A stretch of DNA of 24,674 nucleotides. Source: CAZCVI01 sp964502145 (GTDB taxonomy: Bacteria; Acidobacteriota; Aminicenantia; UBA2199). Positions within the stretch are counted from its first letter, which is position 1, and each line of letters starts with the position of its first letter. The notes under the pieces were generated by a model. That model was given only the letters and a program-made list of their open reading frames with translations, did not search any database and was not told the DNA's origin. The stretch spans positions 1 through 24,674 of the forward strand of contig CAZCVI010000103.1 in NCBI GenBank assembly GCA_964502145.1, written 5' to 3'. Both the position numbers and the translations under genes were made by a program. This document shows positions 7,705 through 15,735 of the stretch, piece by piece.

Positions 7705-7944
7705 TTAACCACCGGAAACGGGCGGTTGCAAGGTGATATGCTGTCCTTCACTGGGAAAATAATCCAAACGTTGCATTTTCCCATCGGTATACACAAAAGC
7801 AACATTGGCTGGACTGACATTGATATCGGTAAGAATCTCATGGATATTTTTGCCAGCCTCTACTTCGACTTTGCGGGTATAAAAATCCACGTCCGGCTTT
7901 AACATGTCTCGCAACATACCACCTGCTTTTAAATAAATAACCAC
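7705..7944 (-). CDS. MoaD/ThiS-like sulfur-carrier protein ending in SGG
   Basis: A 79-residue beta-grasp protein (MVIYLKAGGMLRDMLKPDVD…, VEVEAGKNIHEILTDINVSP) ending LQPPVSGG. The terminal Gly-Gly is the thiocarboxylation site of MoaD-type carriers. MoaD-like proteins of this form are regular neighbours of tungsten AORs. It starts with GTG (7942-7944), with AGGAGG 9 nt upstream, and is followed by the second carrier gene. It has its own promoter downstream of the AOR gene. Confidence 0.87.
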   Translation of the reverse strand: MVIYLKAGGMLRDMLKPDVDFYTRKVEVEAGKNIHEILTDINVSPANVAFVYTDGKMQRLDYFPSEGQHITLQPPVSGG

Positions 7945-7978
7945 GTTGTTATCCTCCTACTGACAACCTACACTATAT

Positions 7979-8007
7979 ATAATATATAATTTTTGAATTA
8001 CTGTCTA
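7979..8007 (-). promoter_or_regulatory. Promoter of the sulfur-carrier pair
   Basis: On the minus strand TAGACA (8007-8002), a 17-bp spacer and TATTAT (7984-7979), about 35 bp before the GTG start. It lets the carriers be made independently of the upstream AOR operon. Confidence 0.6.
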
Positions 8008-8040
8008 CTTTTTTAAAATATGGGGTTTATAACAACCCAA

Positions 8041-8083
8041 CTGGACTTACTGGACGATCTGGACTTACTGGACAGACTGGACA
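8041..8083. repeat. 18-bp direct repeat, 2.4 copies
   Basis: Units CTGGACTTACTGGACGAT (8041-8058) and CTGGACTTACTGGACAGA (8059-8076), then CTGGACA. Each 18-mer itself contains two CTGGAC half-units. The right end forms one arm of the hairpin next to it. Confidence 0.8.
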
Positions 8084-8116
8084 ATCACGTTAAACAGTGA
8101 AATGTCCAGTCTGTCC
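8070..8116. terminator. 14-bp perfect hairpin downstream of the AOR operon
   Basis: Arms 8070-8083 and 8103-8116 are perfect complements with a 19-nt loop. The hairpin lies 16 bp after the AOR stop codon on the minus strand, as expected for an operon end. The T-rich stretch (CTGTCTTTTATTTTTG) lies on the plus-strand side, so in the minus direction there is no U tract. It may act as an RNA-stabilising or partial termination structure. Confidence 0.5.
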
Positions 8117-8131
8117 TGTCTTTTATTTTTG

Positions 8132-10057
8132 TTAGAAGGCTTTGGGTTTGTACTTCTCGCCGCGAACAGCAGGAATACCATTGGGCAAGGGCTCACCTAA
8201 CAGTCCGAGTTTTTGCAGACTCTTCACACAATCACCGAGACCTAAATCTTCCAAAAGAGCTTGCGTCGGATTACCATTGTTGTCCCAACCACGGGCTTCA
8301 TAATAATCGTCCAATAACTGCTCCACCTGTTCCTTGGAAACACCTTTACCTTTACCTGGACCGGTGGGAATCTTATCTTCCCAACTGCGTGCAGGGGGAT
8401 AATCATAGGTACGACCATTACCGGGATTCCGTTCGAGATAGTGGCAACGGTTGAGGTTCCAGATTTTCTCGGAAGTTTTTAAGGCTTCATCAAAGGTGAC
8501 GTTCCAACCGGTAATCTGATTGAAGGTTTCCACGGTCTCTTCAGGAGTAATATCGAGTTCACCCCAGAATAAACGGCATATACACCACACATCGAACAAC
8601 GGGCGGATATGTTGGAGATACACGACGATCTTGGCACGGTTCTCGGTAGTCTCACGACCTTCGGCCATATCCACGGTGATGGTCCAAGCACGATTGTGAT
8701 GGGCGCCAATATCGGCGGTCATATATCCAAGCAACATACCGGGTGCCCAACGGCCATCATAACCGGACATTTCCTGACCTTTGACCTGCATGGCAAACTT
8801 CTCGGAACCTTTACCAATTTTCTCAGACGCCTGCTTGGTGCCATCAGCAAACCAATTGCCAATACCACGACGATGGGCGACCATGTCGAGGAAATGTTCG
8901 ACATCATCAATGGAACCCCACTTCAAGGTGTGACCCTCAAGGTCTTGCTCGGTAATAAAACCACGCTCAAAACACTCCATGGCAAAAGCAACGACTCCTC
9001 CACCGGACATGGTGTCCATGCCAAGATTGTCCATCATCCAATTGACATACGCGACATGATTGATGTCTTTCATACCAATATTGGGACCACATAAGGAACC
9101 AGTTTCATATTCGGGACCTTCAAGATACACGGTGGGTTTGCCAGGAATGACTGCCTTGGTATACTTGCCACAATTCATCCAACAACCAAAACAGGCCTTG
9201 TCTGAAATAAGACAATGATCAACTAATTGATCCCCGTCAATCTTATCAATATCATCGTAATAAGTGGTCTGAAAATTATGGGTGGGAATAACACCATTGT
9301 CATTGGCCCAACGAATGAAAAAAGCGGTACCATATTTTTGCCACGGTTCCATGTTGGGGTGGTGCTGGGTGCGTAAGATGATATCGGTCACGGTTTTGGT
9401 CAGAGCAGGTAAATCATGAACAGAAATAGAACGATTGCCACGCACGGCCAGAGCTTTGATTTTTTTGGCAGCCATCACCGTACCTTGTCCAGTTCTGCCT
9501 GCTTGACGTCCGAAATCGTGGGTAATACAAGAGAACAGAATGCCATTCTCAGCAGCGGGTCCGATAGTGGCGATTTCGAATTCCTCGCCCAAATCTTTTT
9601 TCATCTTGGCTTCGCAATCAAGGGAACCCATGCCCCAATAATTGGCAGCATCCCGTAATTCGATGGTATCGTTATCCACGTACAGGTACACGGGTTTGGC
9701 GGCAATACCGGAGAAGACGATCATATCATAACCGGCAAATTTAATGGCTGGACCGAGATGTCCACCCATGTTGGAATCACCATGTCCATTGGTGAGGGGA
9801 CTGACGGAACCAAATTCAACCTTGGAACCGGCAGGGGTGAAACAGCCACTCATGACACCAGCAGTGACAATAAATATATTGTCGGGACCGAGCGGGTCAG
9901 CATCGCGGGGGACTTCATCATAAAGCATCTTGGCAATCACACCGCGTCCACCATACCAACGGCGAAATAATTCGCGGTCGGTAGGTACACGTTTGATCTC
10001 ACCGGTGGTGAGGTTAATACGTAGGGTAGTTCCAGCCAATCCGTTATTGGTTGCCAT
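8132..10057 (-). CDS. Tungsten/molybdenum aldehyde:ferredoxin oxidoreductase, complete
   Basis: A 641-residue AOR-family enzyme, expected to oxidise an aldehyde to the acid and pass electrons to ferredoxin, or the reverse. AOR N-terminal domain (about 1-215): RWYGGRG (33-39), PAGSKVEFGSVSPLTN, GPAIKFAGYD and FGRQAGRTGQG. C-terminal domains: [4Fe-4S] ligands CFGCWMNC (C289, C292, C296) with a distal Cys in the VWCICRLFW segment; GPEYET (314-319); DNLGMDTMS; and DIGAHHNRAW. All pterin and cluster motifs look intact. I start at 10057 (ATG, GAGGTT upstream), which overlaps the end of the ferredoxin gene by 14 nt. With the preceding polyferredoxin it resembles bacterial two-subunit (small plus large) tungsten oxidoreductases. 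Substrate and metal cannot be read from sequence. Confidence 0.93.
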   Translation of the reverse strand: MATNNGLAGTTLRINLTTGEIKRVPTDRELFRRWYGGRGVIAKMLYDEVPRDADPLGPDNIFIVTAGVMSGCFTPAGSKVEFGSVSPLTNGHGDSNMGGHLGPAIKFAGYDMIVFSGIAAKPVYLYVDNDTIELRDAANYWGMGSLDCEAKMKKDLGEEFEIATIGPAAENGILFSCITHDFGRQAGRTGQGTVMAAKKIKALAVRGNRSISVHDLPALTKTVTDIILRTQHHPNMEPWQKYGTAFFIRWANDNGVIPTHNFQTTYYDDIDKIDGDQLVDHCLISDKACFGCWMNCGKYTKAVIPGKPTVYLEGPEYETGSLCGPNIGMKDINHVAYVNWMMDNLGMDTMSGGGVVAFAMECFERGFITEQDLEGHTLKWGSIDDVEHFLDMVAHRRGIGNWFADGTKQASEKIGKGSEKFAMQVKGQEMSGYDGRWAPGMLLGYMTADIGAHHNRAWTITVDMAEGRETTENRAKIVVYLQHIRPLFDVWCICRLFWGELDITPEETVETFNQITGWNVTFDEALKTSEKIWNLNRCHYLERNPGNGRTYDYPPARSWEDKIPTGPGKGKGVSKEQVEQLLDDYYEARGWDNNGNPTQALLEDLGLGDCVKSLQKLGLLGEPLPNGIPAVRGEKYKPKAF

Positions 10058-10484
10058 TTTGAACCTCCTCTTCTTTTCCTTTGGGCGCGGCCCCGGCTTT
10101 GTCCCAAGGAACAATCGCACCGGTGTTGCACAACTGGGTACACTTCAAACAGAAATTGCAGATAATGACATGATCAAGATCAGGATGCTGAAAGATCACA
10201 TGAACGGGACAAGCACTGACGCACGTGCCACAGTTGGTACATTTACTCTTGTCAACAATAGAAGCGCCAAGCTCGTTTTTATGAATAGCATTTTCGGGAC
10301 ACACTTCAATACAGGTTCCGCATTGGGTACACACGACGGGCCGGAACGTGCCAGGAATAGGAAACTTGGCTTCTACCCGCAGAGCGGCTTTTTTGGGATT
10401 GATTTCATTAAAATGATCAATAGCACAAATCTGCATACAGAGACGGCAGCCAGTGCAATTGTCTTTATGGACGCGTATTCTCAT
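10044..10484 (-). CDS. Four-cluster [4Fe-4S] polyferredoxin, AOR small subunit
   Basis: A 146-residue protein with four cysteine motifs: CTGCRLCMQIC (from C10), CTQCGTCIEVCP, CTNCGTCVSACP and CNFCLKCTQLC, enough for four [4Fe-4S] clusters. It would wire the AOR active site to ferredoxin or to the flavin complex encoded upstream. The ATG follows immediately after the stop of the NuoG-AOR fusion gene, with AGGAGG inside that gene's last codons; its own 3' end overlaps the AOR start. The C-terminal tail (about 128-146) is charged and low-complexity. Confidence 0.92.
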   Translation of the reverse strand: MRIRVHKDNCTGCRLCMQICAIDHFNEINPKKAALRVEAKFPIPGTFRPVVCTQCGTCIEVCPENAIHKNELGASIVDKSKCTNCGTCVSACPVHVIFQHPDLDHVIICNFCLKCTQLCNTGAIVPWDKAGAAPKGKEEEVQNGNQ

Positions 10485-12494
10485 TTAATCCTCCTGGTGA
10501 TCCTTGATGATGGCTACCAGTTCTGGCAGGTCGATACCCAGTTCTTTGAGCCGTGAGATTTTGGGAACACCATTTTTGGTCCAGCCACGGCGCTTGTATG
10601 CGGCATCGGTGACTTTAGTGTACTGATTGAAGCGGTACTCCCTGGTAATTTTCATTTTCTCCTCGGTGGTTTTGCCCTCGGGGTCAATACCAATGAGTTC
10701 TTTCATTTGTTTATCATACCGTTCCGCACGGGACTCGTATTCGACTTTGGTCACAGGACCCATGGCGCGGTACGGGGGAATATCATATTCACGGGTACCA
10801 TAACCCAAATACAAATTTAATATCCGTTGGAAATTATGAACCCTGGCACTCTGTGCCAACATCTTTTCCTCGGTCATGGGCGTGCCGGTCATGCCTTCAT
10901 AATACTTGAAATAATCCTCAACATGTTCGGGAACTTTCGCGGCTTGTTGAGGGGGATAGGTTTTATTATTGGCAGGCACGACATCGTTCCAAATGATCTT
11001 GCACTGTCCAAGCAAACCAAACCAAGTGCGCCACAAAGGGAAATAATAAAGGGCTTCGGCTTTATCTTCAAAGGTAGGAATCTGGTTGTTTACCATATCC
11101 ATGAAGATTAACCACGCTTCATCATGCTGCGGTCCTTTATTGGCGAGAGTATAACCGGCTTGCTGGGCAAGAGATTCCTTGCTGACATACTCGGAATATT
11201 CGAGACCCTTGGCTTCCATACCAATATCACGGAGGAAGTTGGGGTCAGCCCCATATTCCCTGGCCCATTTTTCTTTTAACCAGCGAATACCCTGGCCTAC
11301 ATCAACACCGAACCCTTCACCACGGGCCATTTCATGCATACATTCCAAAACCTCATTGGTGGCTCCGAAATTTAATACTTTCCCGCCGGTATGTGCGGTG
11401 GTGATCACACCATTCTCAAAACATTCCATGACAAAAGCCATACAGGTAGACATGGAAATGGTATCAATGCCATAGGTATCACAATAGAAGTTAAATTCCA
11501 CGAGGAAATCCATATCAAAGCATCCCATGGTAGCGGAACCAGCGGCAGTCTCGTACTCGGGACCATCCACGGTGACCTTGGAACCTTTATAAGGACCGGT
11601 TCGCAACTCGAAGTTATCAACGGCCTTAGCACAGGCCATAGAACAGCCTTTCCAACAGCCATCGGGCATGTCCTGGGTGAAATATTTCTCCTTGAGTAAC
11701 TTCTTGCCGATTCTCCAGGTCTCGGGATGAGACCCGTACTGGTGGTTCTTCACCGGTAAGAGATCGTAAGCGTCCATGACATCGACGATATTGGCAGTGC
11801 CGAGCGCGCGCATCTCATTTTGCCCGGTGTCCAGAGTGGCCATCTCGGCATTAATACGCATCCCAAAATCGCGGATCAACTTGGGATTAGCGGGATGATT
11901 CATATCATCAATAATTTCAATGGCCCCGGTAGGACATACATAAGCACAAGACGTACAACCAATACAATGGGGGTCCACCTCGCCAAAAGGCATGGTAAGA
12001 TGACGGGTAATGCCACGCCCGGCAAAATCAAGGATACGTTCCTGCACGAACTCCTTGCACGCGGCCACACAACGACCACACAAAACACAAGCCTTGGGAT
12101 TCTCATCCGTTAACTCGCTCTTGAATTTGGCCGCATCAGTGACGCCACATAACTTGGCAATAGCCTTAATAGCGGGAACATTCGGCCACCGTCCCAAATA
12201 CATCTCAGCTAAGACACGACGATGCTTTTGAACCTTCTCAGTATGGGTTTCTACTTTGATATCCTCGCGTATCGGATAATTACACGCTGTGACCATTTTC
12301 TTTTTACCGCCCACTTCCACCTCGCAGACACACAACCGGCAACTGCCGGAAGGTGGGAGGTCTTTATGGTTGCAGAGAGTGGGTACAACAATCTTTTCCT
12401 GCTGCAACGCTTTTAACAAAAAAGTCCCTTTGATGACAGTGACTCTTTGATCATTGATGGTTATTTCTATTTTTTCAATTTTTTTGACCGCCAT
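10485..12494 (-). CDS. Fusion: NuoG-like Fe-S module plus AOR C-terminal domains
   Basis: A 669-residue chimera. Residues 1-~80: plant-type [2Fe-2S] domain as at the NuoG/HydA N-terminus (C41, C52, C55, C71). The histidine-ligated cluster motif that usually follows is missing. Residues 136-146 (CVLCGRCVAAC) and 177-187 (CIGCTSCAYVC) hold two [4Fe-4S] clusters. From about 225 the sequence is the C-terminal part of AOR: cluster CWKGCSMAC (280-288), GPEYET (311-316), DTYGIDTIS (339-347), GPQHDEAW (454-461) and a distal Cys (C498). No AOR N-terminal domain precedes it; that domain is in the product of the gene at 14352-15659. Likely catalytic subunit half of a flavin-linked complex. Start ATG with GGAGG upstream, 2 nt after the NuoF-like gene. 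Confidence 0.9.
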   Translation of the reverse strand: MAVKKIEKIEITINDQRVTVIKGTFLLKALQQEKIVVPTLCNHKDLPPSGSCRLCVCEVEVGGKKKMVTACNYPIREDIKVETHTEKVQKHRRVLAEMYLGRWPNVPAIKAIAKLCGVTDAAKFKSELTDENPKACVLCGRCVAACKEFVQERILDFAGRGITRHLTMPFGEVDPHCIGCTSCAYVCPTGAIEIIDDMNHPANPKLIRDFGMRINAEMATLDTGQNEMRALGTANIVDVMDAYDLLPVKNHQYGSHPETWRIGKKLLKEKYFTQDMPDGCWKGCSMACAKAVDNFELRTGPYKGSKVTVDGPEYETAAGSATMGCFDMDFLVEFNFYCDTYGIDTISMSTCMAFVMECFENGVITTAHTGGKVLNFGATNEVLECMHEMARGEGFGVDVGQGIRWLKEKWAREYGADPNFLRDIGMEAKGLEYSEYVSKESLAQQAGYTLANKGPQHDEAWLIFMDMVNNQIPTFEDKAEALYYFPLWRTWFGLLGQCKIIWNDVVPANNKTYPPQQAAKVPEHVEDYFKYYEGMTGTPMTEEKMLAQSARVHNFQRILNLYLGYGTREYDIPPYRAMGPVTKVEYESRAERYDKQMKELIGIDPEGKTTEEKMKITREYRFNQYTKVTDAAYKRRGWTKNGVPKISRLKELGIDLPELVAIIKDHQED

Positions 12495-12496
12495 GG

Positions 12497-14335
12497 TTAG
12501 TTTACCTCCACCGCGTTAAATTTACAGACTTCGAAACAGATACCGCACTTGATGCAGAGGGCTGCGTCGATGACATGTTTTTTTTGTTTTTCACCCGTGA
12601 TCGCTTTAACCGGGCACTGCAACGCGCAGGCACGACACCCCGTGCATTGATCATTGATACTATATTGAATTAAAGGCTTACATACACCACCACGACACTT
12701 TTTCTGATGGATATGTTCCTCGTATTCTTCGCGGAAGTAGTTCAGCGTGGTGAGTACCGGATTCGGGCCGGTTCCACCCATTTGACAGAGACTCGTATCA
12801 ATAATGGTCTGCGAGGTTTCTTCCAAGAAGGTGATATCCTCTGGTTTGCCCTGACCATTACAAATGCGACGCAACGTTTGTGCCAGAGCATAAAGTCCTT
12901 CGCGACAGGGGGTACATTTGCCGCAGGATTCAGCGGCTAAGAACTCAAGGAAATTGCGTGCCACATCCACCATGCAGGCATGATCATCCATGACGATCAT
13001 ACTGCCAGAACCCATCATGGCACCGACTTCTTTAAGAGAATCATAATCTACTTTGGTGTCAATCAGACGTGCGGGAACACAACCACCGGAAGGACCACCA
13101 ATTTGCACGGCTTTTAATGCGTGACCATGGGGAATACCACCGCCCATGTCATACACGATCTCAGACAGGGTGGTGCCCAAAGATACTTCTACCAGACCGG
13201 TGTTGTTGACATCTCCCACGAGTGAAAACACCTTGGTGCCACCGTGATTGGCAGCAAACCAAGCGCTACCTTTCTCAATAATCGCGGGGATATTACACCA
13301 GGTCTCCACATTATTAAGGATAGTTGGTTTATGACGGAACCCATCCTCAGTTTGATGAATATACTTGGGTTGCGGTTCTCCCGCACGACCGGACATCGCA
13401 GTCATGATGGCAGTCGATTCACCGCACAGAAAAGAACTTTCACCACGATGAAATGTTATATCAAAAGAGAATCCAGAACCGAGGATATTTTCCCCCAGCA
13501 GACCGTATTCCCGTGCCGCTGCCACAGCTTTTTCCAAGCGAGTGGTTGCGACTTTGTACTCCCGGCGAATAGTAATGAACCCTTCTTTAGCACCCACTGC
13601 AAACGCACCAATTAACATGCCTTCTAACAAGGCGTGGGGATCCGCTTCAATGATACTCCGTTCCGTATAGGCACCGGTGGCATTACACACCACGTAAATT
13701 TCAGATGCCGCAGCAACACGCGCCTTGTAACCCGCTTGCCATTTAAGACCGGTAGGGAACCCACCACCACCACGACCCCGTAAACCGGATTGAATGACTT
13801 CATTGATGACTGCTTCAGGTTGGTTCTGCAACAATACCTTTTGCAAAGCGGAATAGCCACCCAGAGCAATATAAAAATCAATGCTCTCTGGGTCCAGCAA
13901 GCCTTTGTGACGAAACACGATGGGCTGTTGTTTCCCAAAGAAATGAATTTGCTGTTTCGTAGGGCAAGTTTGTCCTGTTTTGGCGTCTTTCACCATCAGT
14001 TCTTCGACAGGTTTACCACCCATAAGATGCGATTCAATGATCTTGGCAATATCTTTTTCTTTTAATTTATGATAAAAGATGCCTTCCGGTTGCACCACCA
14101 TGATTGGTCCAGCCGCGCAGAAGCCATTACACCCAGTAGGCACAGCCATATAATCTTGTTCCAAGCCTTTTTCTTTAAGAGCTTGCCTGGTTTTTTCCAG
14201 TATATCTAAGCCTTTCACTGCCGCGCAACCGGAACCAGTACAGATCATTAACAATCCCTTGTAAGCCGCCAGTTTGTTCTTTTCCCGGGCCGCTATTTCG
14301 GTTAATTCTTCGTTTGTTATTGAATGTTTAGTCAT
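12497..14335 (-). CDS. NuoF/HydB-like flavin and Fe-S subunit
   Basis: A 612-residue protein with the HydB/NuoF order of domains: thioredoxin-like [2Fe-2S] part (C32, C37, C69, C73), flavin/nucleotide domain with RGRGGGGFPTGLKW (186-199), a [4Fe-4S] motif SCGKCTPCREG, and two C-terminal ferredoxin clusters (CTGCRACALQC, CIKCGICFEVC). In the family the flavin takes electrons from or gives them to NAD(P)H. Here the segment usually reading N-A-D-E-x-x-P-G-x-(F/Y) is only NATGAY (218-223), and the CGEETAL motif is CGESTAI, so nucleotide binding may differ. Start at 14335 (ATG after AGAGGTAAGAG), 16 nt after the preceding stop; longer in-frame starts would overlap that gene. Confidence 0.92.
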   Translation of the reverse strand: MTKHSITNEELTEIAAREKNKLAAYKGLLMICTGSGCAAVKGLDILEKTRQALKEKGLEQDYMAVPTGCNGFCAAGPIMVVQPEGIFYHKLKEKDIAKIIESHLMGGKPVEELMVKDAKTGQTCPTKQQIHFFGKQQPIVFRHKGLLDPESIDFYIALGGYSALQKVLLQNQPEAVINEVIQSGLRGRGGGGFPTGLKWQAGYKARVAAASEIYVVCNATGAYTERSIIEADPHALLEGMLIGAFAVGAKEGFITIRREYKVATTRLEKAVAAAREYGLLGENILGSGFSFDITFHRGESSFLCGESTAIMTAMSGRAGEPQPKYIHQTEDGFRHKPTILNNVETWCNIPAIIEKGSAWFAANHGGTKVFSLVGDVNNTGLVEVSLGTTLSEIVYDMGGGIPHGHALKAVQIGGPSGGCVPARLIDTKVDYDSLKEVGAMMGSGSMIVMDDHACMVDVARNFLEFLAAESCGKCTPCREGLYALAQTLRRICNGQGKPEDITFLEETSQTIIDTSLCQMGGTGPNPVLTTLNYFREEYEEHIHQKKCRGGVCKPLIQYSINDQCTGCRACALQCPVKAITGEKQKKHVIDAALCIKCGICFEVCKFNAVEVN

Positions 14336-14351
14336 ATCTCTTACCTCTTGC

Positions 14352-15659
14352 CTAATTGTTGGGAGCAGTGACAGGCGCTGCTTTTTTGCTGGCATTTTTA
14401 ATAAGCCGGACCACATCCTTTGTGCCCAGGTTCCCCAGCAGTTCTTCACCCATTTTGACTACCGGTGCAATACTACACGCACCGAGGCAGGCTACCGCTT
14501 CCAGAGTGAACTTCTTATCCGTTGTTGTCTGGCCACTCTGGATATCCAGTTCCCGTTCAAATGCATCCAGAATCTTTGACGCACCTTTCACATTACATGC
14601 AGTGCCCATGCATACCTGGATGATCGTTTCGCCTTTCTGTTCCAAGCTGAAAGTTTTGTAGAACGTCGCAATATGGTAAAGATAAGATTTCGGCACACCC
14701 GTTTTAATCAGAACGCGGTCCATGGCCGTCGTGGAAATATGGCGGAAGCGGTCTTGGATGTCTTGTAAGATTTCAATGGCAAATTCCGGGTCATTGCCCC
14801 ATTTCTCAATGATCGCATCCAGTTCAGTGATCTCGCTACAGCATTGCACCGATATTTTTTGCGGCGTGACCAAGTGGGCCATTTTATTCTCTTCTACCCG
14901 CCAAGCTGGTGTGATGTCCCTGTTTTTGATTACCAGAGCTTTCAATTTTTTGTTTCTGAACACCGTGCCAATACCCCCGCGTCCGGCTTGTTTGAAACGC
15001 GGTAAGTTGCGGCGCCAATCCCAGAACGAGAAATTCAACAAACCCATGCGGGAGTGTTCTGCCGCACGTCCAGCCGATACCACCGAGATATTGCGTTTGT
15101 CTAAATCGTTACTCGCGAACATCTCCGTCAGTTCTTCAGCCAGAATGTGGGAGTCGATGCTTTCTTGCGGTGCTGTTTCGATAGTCACTTGTTTTTTTAC
15201 AGCGTCTATATATATAATAGACTCTTGTTTGGCTTTGCCAACCAGAACCAGCGCATCAAAGCCAGCAAATTTCAGGAAGGGACCGAAGTACCCCCCCACA
15301 TTGCAATCCATTATCGAGTGTGTGCTGGGTGACACGGAGGTCACCAGGGTTTTACCGGAACCAGGGAAAGAGGTCGTGCCTCCCAAAGGCCCGGGGGAAA
15401 AACAAATGGGGTTTTCGGGGCTGTCCCATTTGGTGTCCTTGGTGATCTCTTGAAAGAGCAACCACAAATCGAAACCTTTACCGCCCACCCACAGGTCTTT
15501 CATTTGTTGGGTCACCGGTTGTATAGTAATCTCATTTTTATCCAGGTCGATTCGCAGGAACCTGTCCGAGTAGCCTCTGTACAGTTCTTTGATTTCAAAG
15601 GGAAACTGACAAATCACCTGATGGGCACTTCGCATTTGTGCTATTTTTTCTGCCGACAT
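14352..15659 (-). CDS. Fusion: AOR N-terminal domain plus NuoE-like [2Fe-2S] domain
   Basis: A 435-residue chimera. Residues about 25-250 are the AOR N-terminal domain, which forms the base of the pyranopterin site: LWVGGKG (56-62), GSGKTLVTSVSPSTHS (100-115), GGYFGPFLKFAGFDALVLVG (122-141), RFKQAGRGGIGTVFRNKKLKALVIK. Residues about 285-425 are a NuoE-like thioredoxin-fold [2Fe-2S] domain with C350, C355, C391 and C395 in the usual C-x4-C-x35-C-x3-C spacing. It lacks the rest of AOR, which is in the NuoG-like fusion two genes downstream. Start ATG with GGAGG 8 nt upstream. Annotation pipelines may label it only NuoE or only AOR. Part of an apparently continuous operon. Confidence 0.92.
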   Translation of the reverse strand: MSAEKIAQMRSAHQVICQFPFEIKELYRGYSDRFLRIDLDKNEITIQPVTQQMKDLWVGGKGFDLWLLFQEITKDTKWDSPENPICFSPGPLGGTTSFPGSGKTLVTSVSPSTHSIMDCNVGGYFGPFLKFAGFDALVLVGKAKQESIIYIDAVKKQVTIETAPQESIDSHILAEELTEMFASNDLDKRNISVVSAGRAAEHSRMGLLNFSFWDWRRNLPRFKQAGRGGIGTVFRNKKLKALVIKNRDITPAWRVEENKMAHLVTPQKISVQCCSEITELDAIIEKWGNDPEFAIEILQDIQDRFRHISTTAMDRVLIKTGVPKSYLYHIATFYKTFSLEQKGETIIQVCMGTACNVKGASKILDAFERELDIQSGQTTTDKKFTLEAVACLGACSIAPVVKMGEELLGNLGTKDVVRLIKNASKKAAPVTAPNN

Positions 15660-15735
15660 CTATTTATCCTCCAACATAAGATTTAGTAGTATTCATTGCT
15701 AAATGTGCAATGATGATATTATATTTATTTTAGAA

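Noticed and set aside
9930..10556. 208-codon plus-strand frame
   Set aside because: It crosses the AOR/ferredoxin junction in antisense; the minus-strand genes have clear families and motifs.
14722..15453. 243-codon plus-strand frame
   Set aside because: Antisense of the AOR N-terminal/NuoE fusion gene, low-complexity Ser/Arg-rich translation, no family.
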